A program made the translations under genes and the position numbers. A stretch of 9,691 nt of DNA from an uncultured Kineosporia sp. (GTDB lineage Bacteria; Actinomycetota; Actinomycetes; Actinomycetales; Kineosporiaceae): assembly GCA_937859855.1 (NCBI GenBank), contig CALMAR010000189.1, positions 1-9,691 on the forward strand, read 5' to 3'. The notes beneath the pieces are model-generated. The model saw only the letters and a program-made list of their open reading frames with translations. It searched no databases and was not told the DNA's origin. The first letter of the stretch is position 1; each line of letters opens with the position of its first letter. Of the stretch, positions 8,765 through 9,691 are shown in pieces.

Positions 8765-9691
8765 ATGCGTGTGATCACTGTGCCCGAAGGCTCACCCGGA
8801 GCGGACCAGATGCGCTCGGGTGGCCGGCTGCTGCTCTGGTTCGCCGGGCGGCAGCGCGGGAATCTGAGCGCGGCTGCGGCCTTGGGCGTGTCCTGGATGC
8901 TCGGCGAGGCCGCGGTCCCGGTGCTCGTCGGGCGGACGATCGACGCCGGCGTGCTGCGCCGCGACCCCAGCGCGCTGGTCGCCGGATGCGCCCTGTTGCT
9001 GACCGTTGGAGTGGTGACCGCGCTGATTGGCGTTGCGCTGCACCGGTTCTCGGTCCTGGCCTGGTGCCGGGCCGCGCTGCTGGCCCAGCGACTGATCGGT
9101 TATCACCTGGCCGACCACGGCATCACCGTGGCCGCGCACACCACTACCGGTGAGGTCTCCGAGACCGTCGGCTCCGATGCCAGCAAGATCGGCAATCTGT
9201 TCGAGACGTCCGCCCGTTCACTGGGGGCGCTGGTCAGCTTTCCGCTGGTAGCCGCGTTCGTCGTGCACCTCGACCCGGTGGCCGGGCTCTGGCTGTCCAT
9301 CGGGATGCCGTTGATGTCGATCGTCCTGTTCCTCGCGGTCCGGCCGCTGCAATCGCGAGAACGCCTGCATCGCAAGGCACGTGGACGGCTAACCGCATTG
9401 GGTGCGGACACCGCGGCCGGCCTTCGGGTGCTGCGTGGCATCGGCGGTGAGGGTCAGTTCAACGCCCGTTACCGCCAGCGCAGCCAGGAGGTCAAGGCCC
9501 AGGGTATGCGGGTGGCACAGGCCTGGGGCCTGATCGAGGCGGTGCGGATCGTCGTCCCGGGGCTGTTCATCGTGATGCTGATCTGGTTCGGCGCCCGCGG
9601 GGTGCTCAGCGCCCGGCTGACCGCCGGAGAACTGGTCACCCTGTACGGCAGCGCCGCCTACCTGCGGATTCCCCTCGATGCGGCCGGAGAG
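8765..9691 (+). CDS. ABC exporter, N-terminal transmembrane domain (partial)
   Basis: The open frame runs 309 codons to the right edge and encodes the type-I exporter membrane domain of an ABC transporter. Hydrophobic segments lie at about 36-56, 70-92, 152-169, 172-192 and 260-277. Between them are the expected intracellular loops: TTGEVSETVGSDASKIGNLFE at 127-147, and AAGLRVLRGIGGEGQFNARY at 217-236, which resembles the loop where such exporters contact their ATPase domains. Walker motifs would lie beyond the window, so fusion to an ATPase domain and its partner subunit cannot be confirmed. Two starts compete: ATG 8765 without a good ribosome site, and ATG 8810 (residue 16) with GGAG 8 nt upstream. 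The second gives a typical short cytoplasmic lead and may be the real one. The gene is divergent from alaS and the substrate is unknown. The presumed function is drug, lipid or peptide export. Confidence 0.9.
   Translation, partial: MRVITVPEGSPGADQMRSGGRLLLWFAGRQRGNLSAAAALGVSWMLGEAAVPVLVGRTIDAGVLRRDPSALVAGCALLLTVGVVTALIGVALHRFSVLAWCRAALLAQRLIGYHLADHGITVAAHTTTGEVSETVGSDASKIGNLFETSARSLGALVSFPLVAAFVVHLDPVAGLWLSIGMPLMSIVLFLAVRPLQSRERLHRKARGRLTALGADTAAGLRVLRGIGGEGQFNARYRQRSQEVKAQGMRVAQAWGLIEAVRIVVPGLFIVMLIWFGARGVLSARLTAGELVTLYGSAAYLRIPLDAAGE

Overview
The window is chromosomal DNA from a high-GC Gram-positive bacterium, almost certainly an actinobacterium. GC is high throughout (roughly two thirds or more by eye), starts are often GTG, and the gene set fits: alaS with an actinobacterial-style HSGTH editing motif, guaA preceded by a DUF3817 membrane protein, a SURF1 protein, and an ABC-exporter half. 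A propionibacterial-type lineage is possible but is only an inference. No mobile element, CRISPR array, tRNA or rRNA was seen.

Layout, left to right. (1) Positions 1-1071 (-): a membrane acyltransferase of the OafA/YrhL (Acyltransferase-3) family, cut by the left edge. (2) 1154-2017 (+): an NAD-dependent epimerase-fold protein that closely resembles uronate dehydrogenase, divergent from the acyltransferase. A perfect short inverted repeat lies between the two. (3) 2063-5884 (-): a tightly packed array read right to left: a heme-dependent oxidative N-demethylase family protein (DUF3445), a SURF1 protein, a DUF3817 membrane protein and GMP synthase (guaA). The last three are nearly contiguous (4-nt overlap, then 3 nt), which suggests one transcript with translational coupling. 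(4) 5975-8683 (-): alanyl-tRNA synthetase, complete with all domains. (5) 8765 to the right edge (+): the membrane half of an ABC exporter, divergent from alaS and cut before any nucleotide-binding domain.

How the genes may work together. guaA and alaS are housekeeping genes. SURF1 (heme a insertion into cytochrome c oxidase) and the DUF3445 protein (a heme enzyme family) are adjacent and co-oriented, so a heme or respiration link is possible but unproven. Every gap between genes is under 100 bp.

The most unusual sequence is non-coding. A perfect 32-bp inverted repeat (15-bp arms, 2-bp centre) sits in the alaS-DUF3445 gap at 5916-5947, and an 11-bp piece of its arm recurs over the DUF3445 start codon. 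It has no U-tract, so it looks more like an operator than a classical terminator. I found no clearly new multi-gene system. The rest is ordinary core genome with a few uncertain gene starts.
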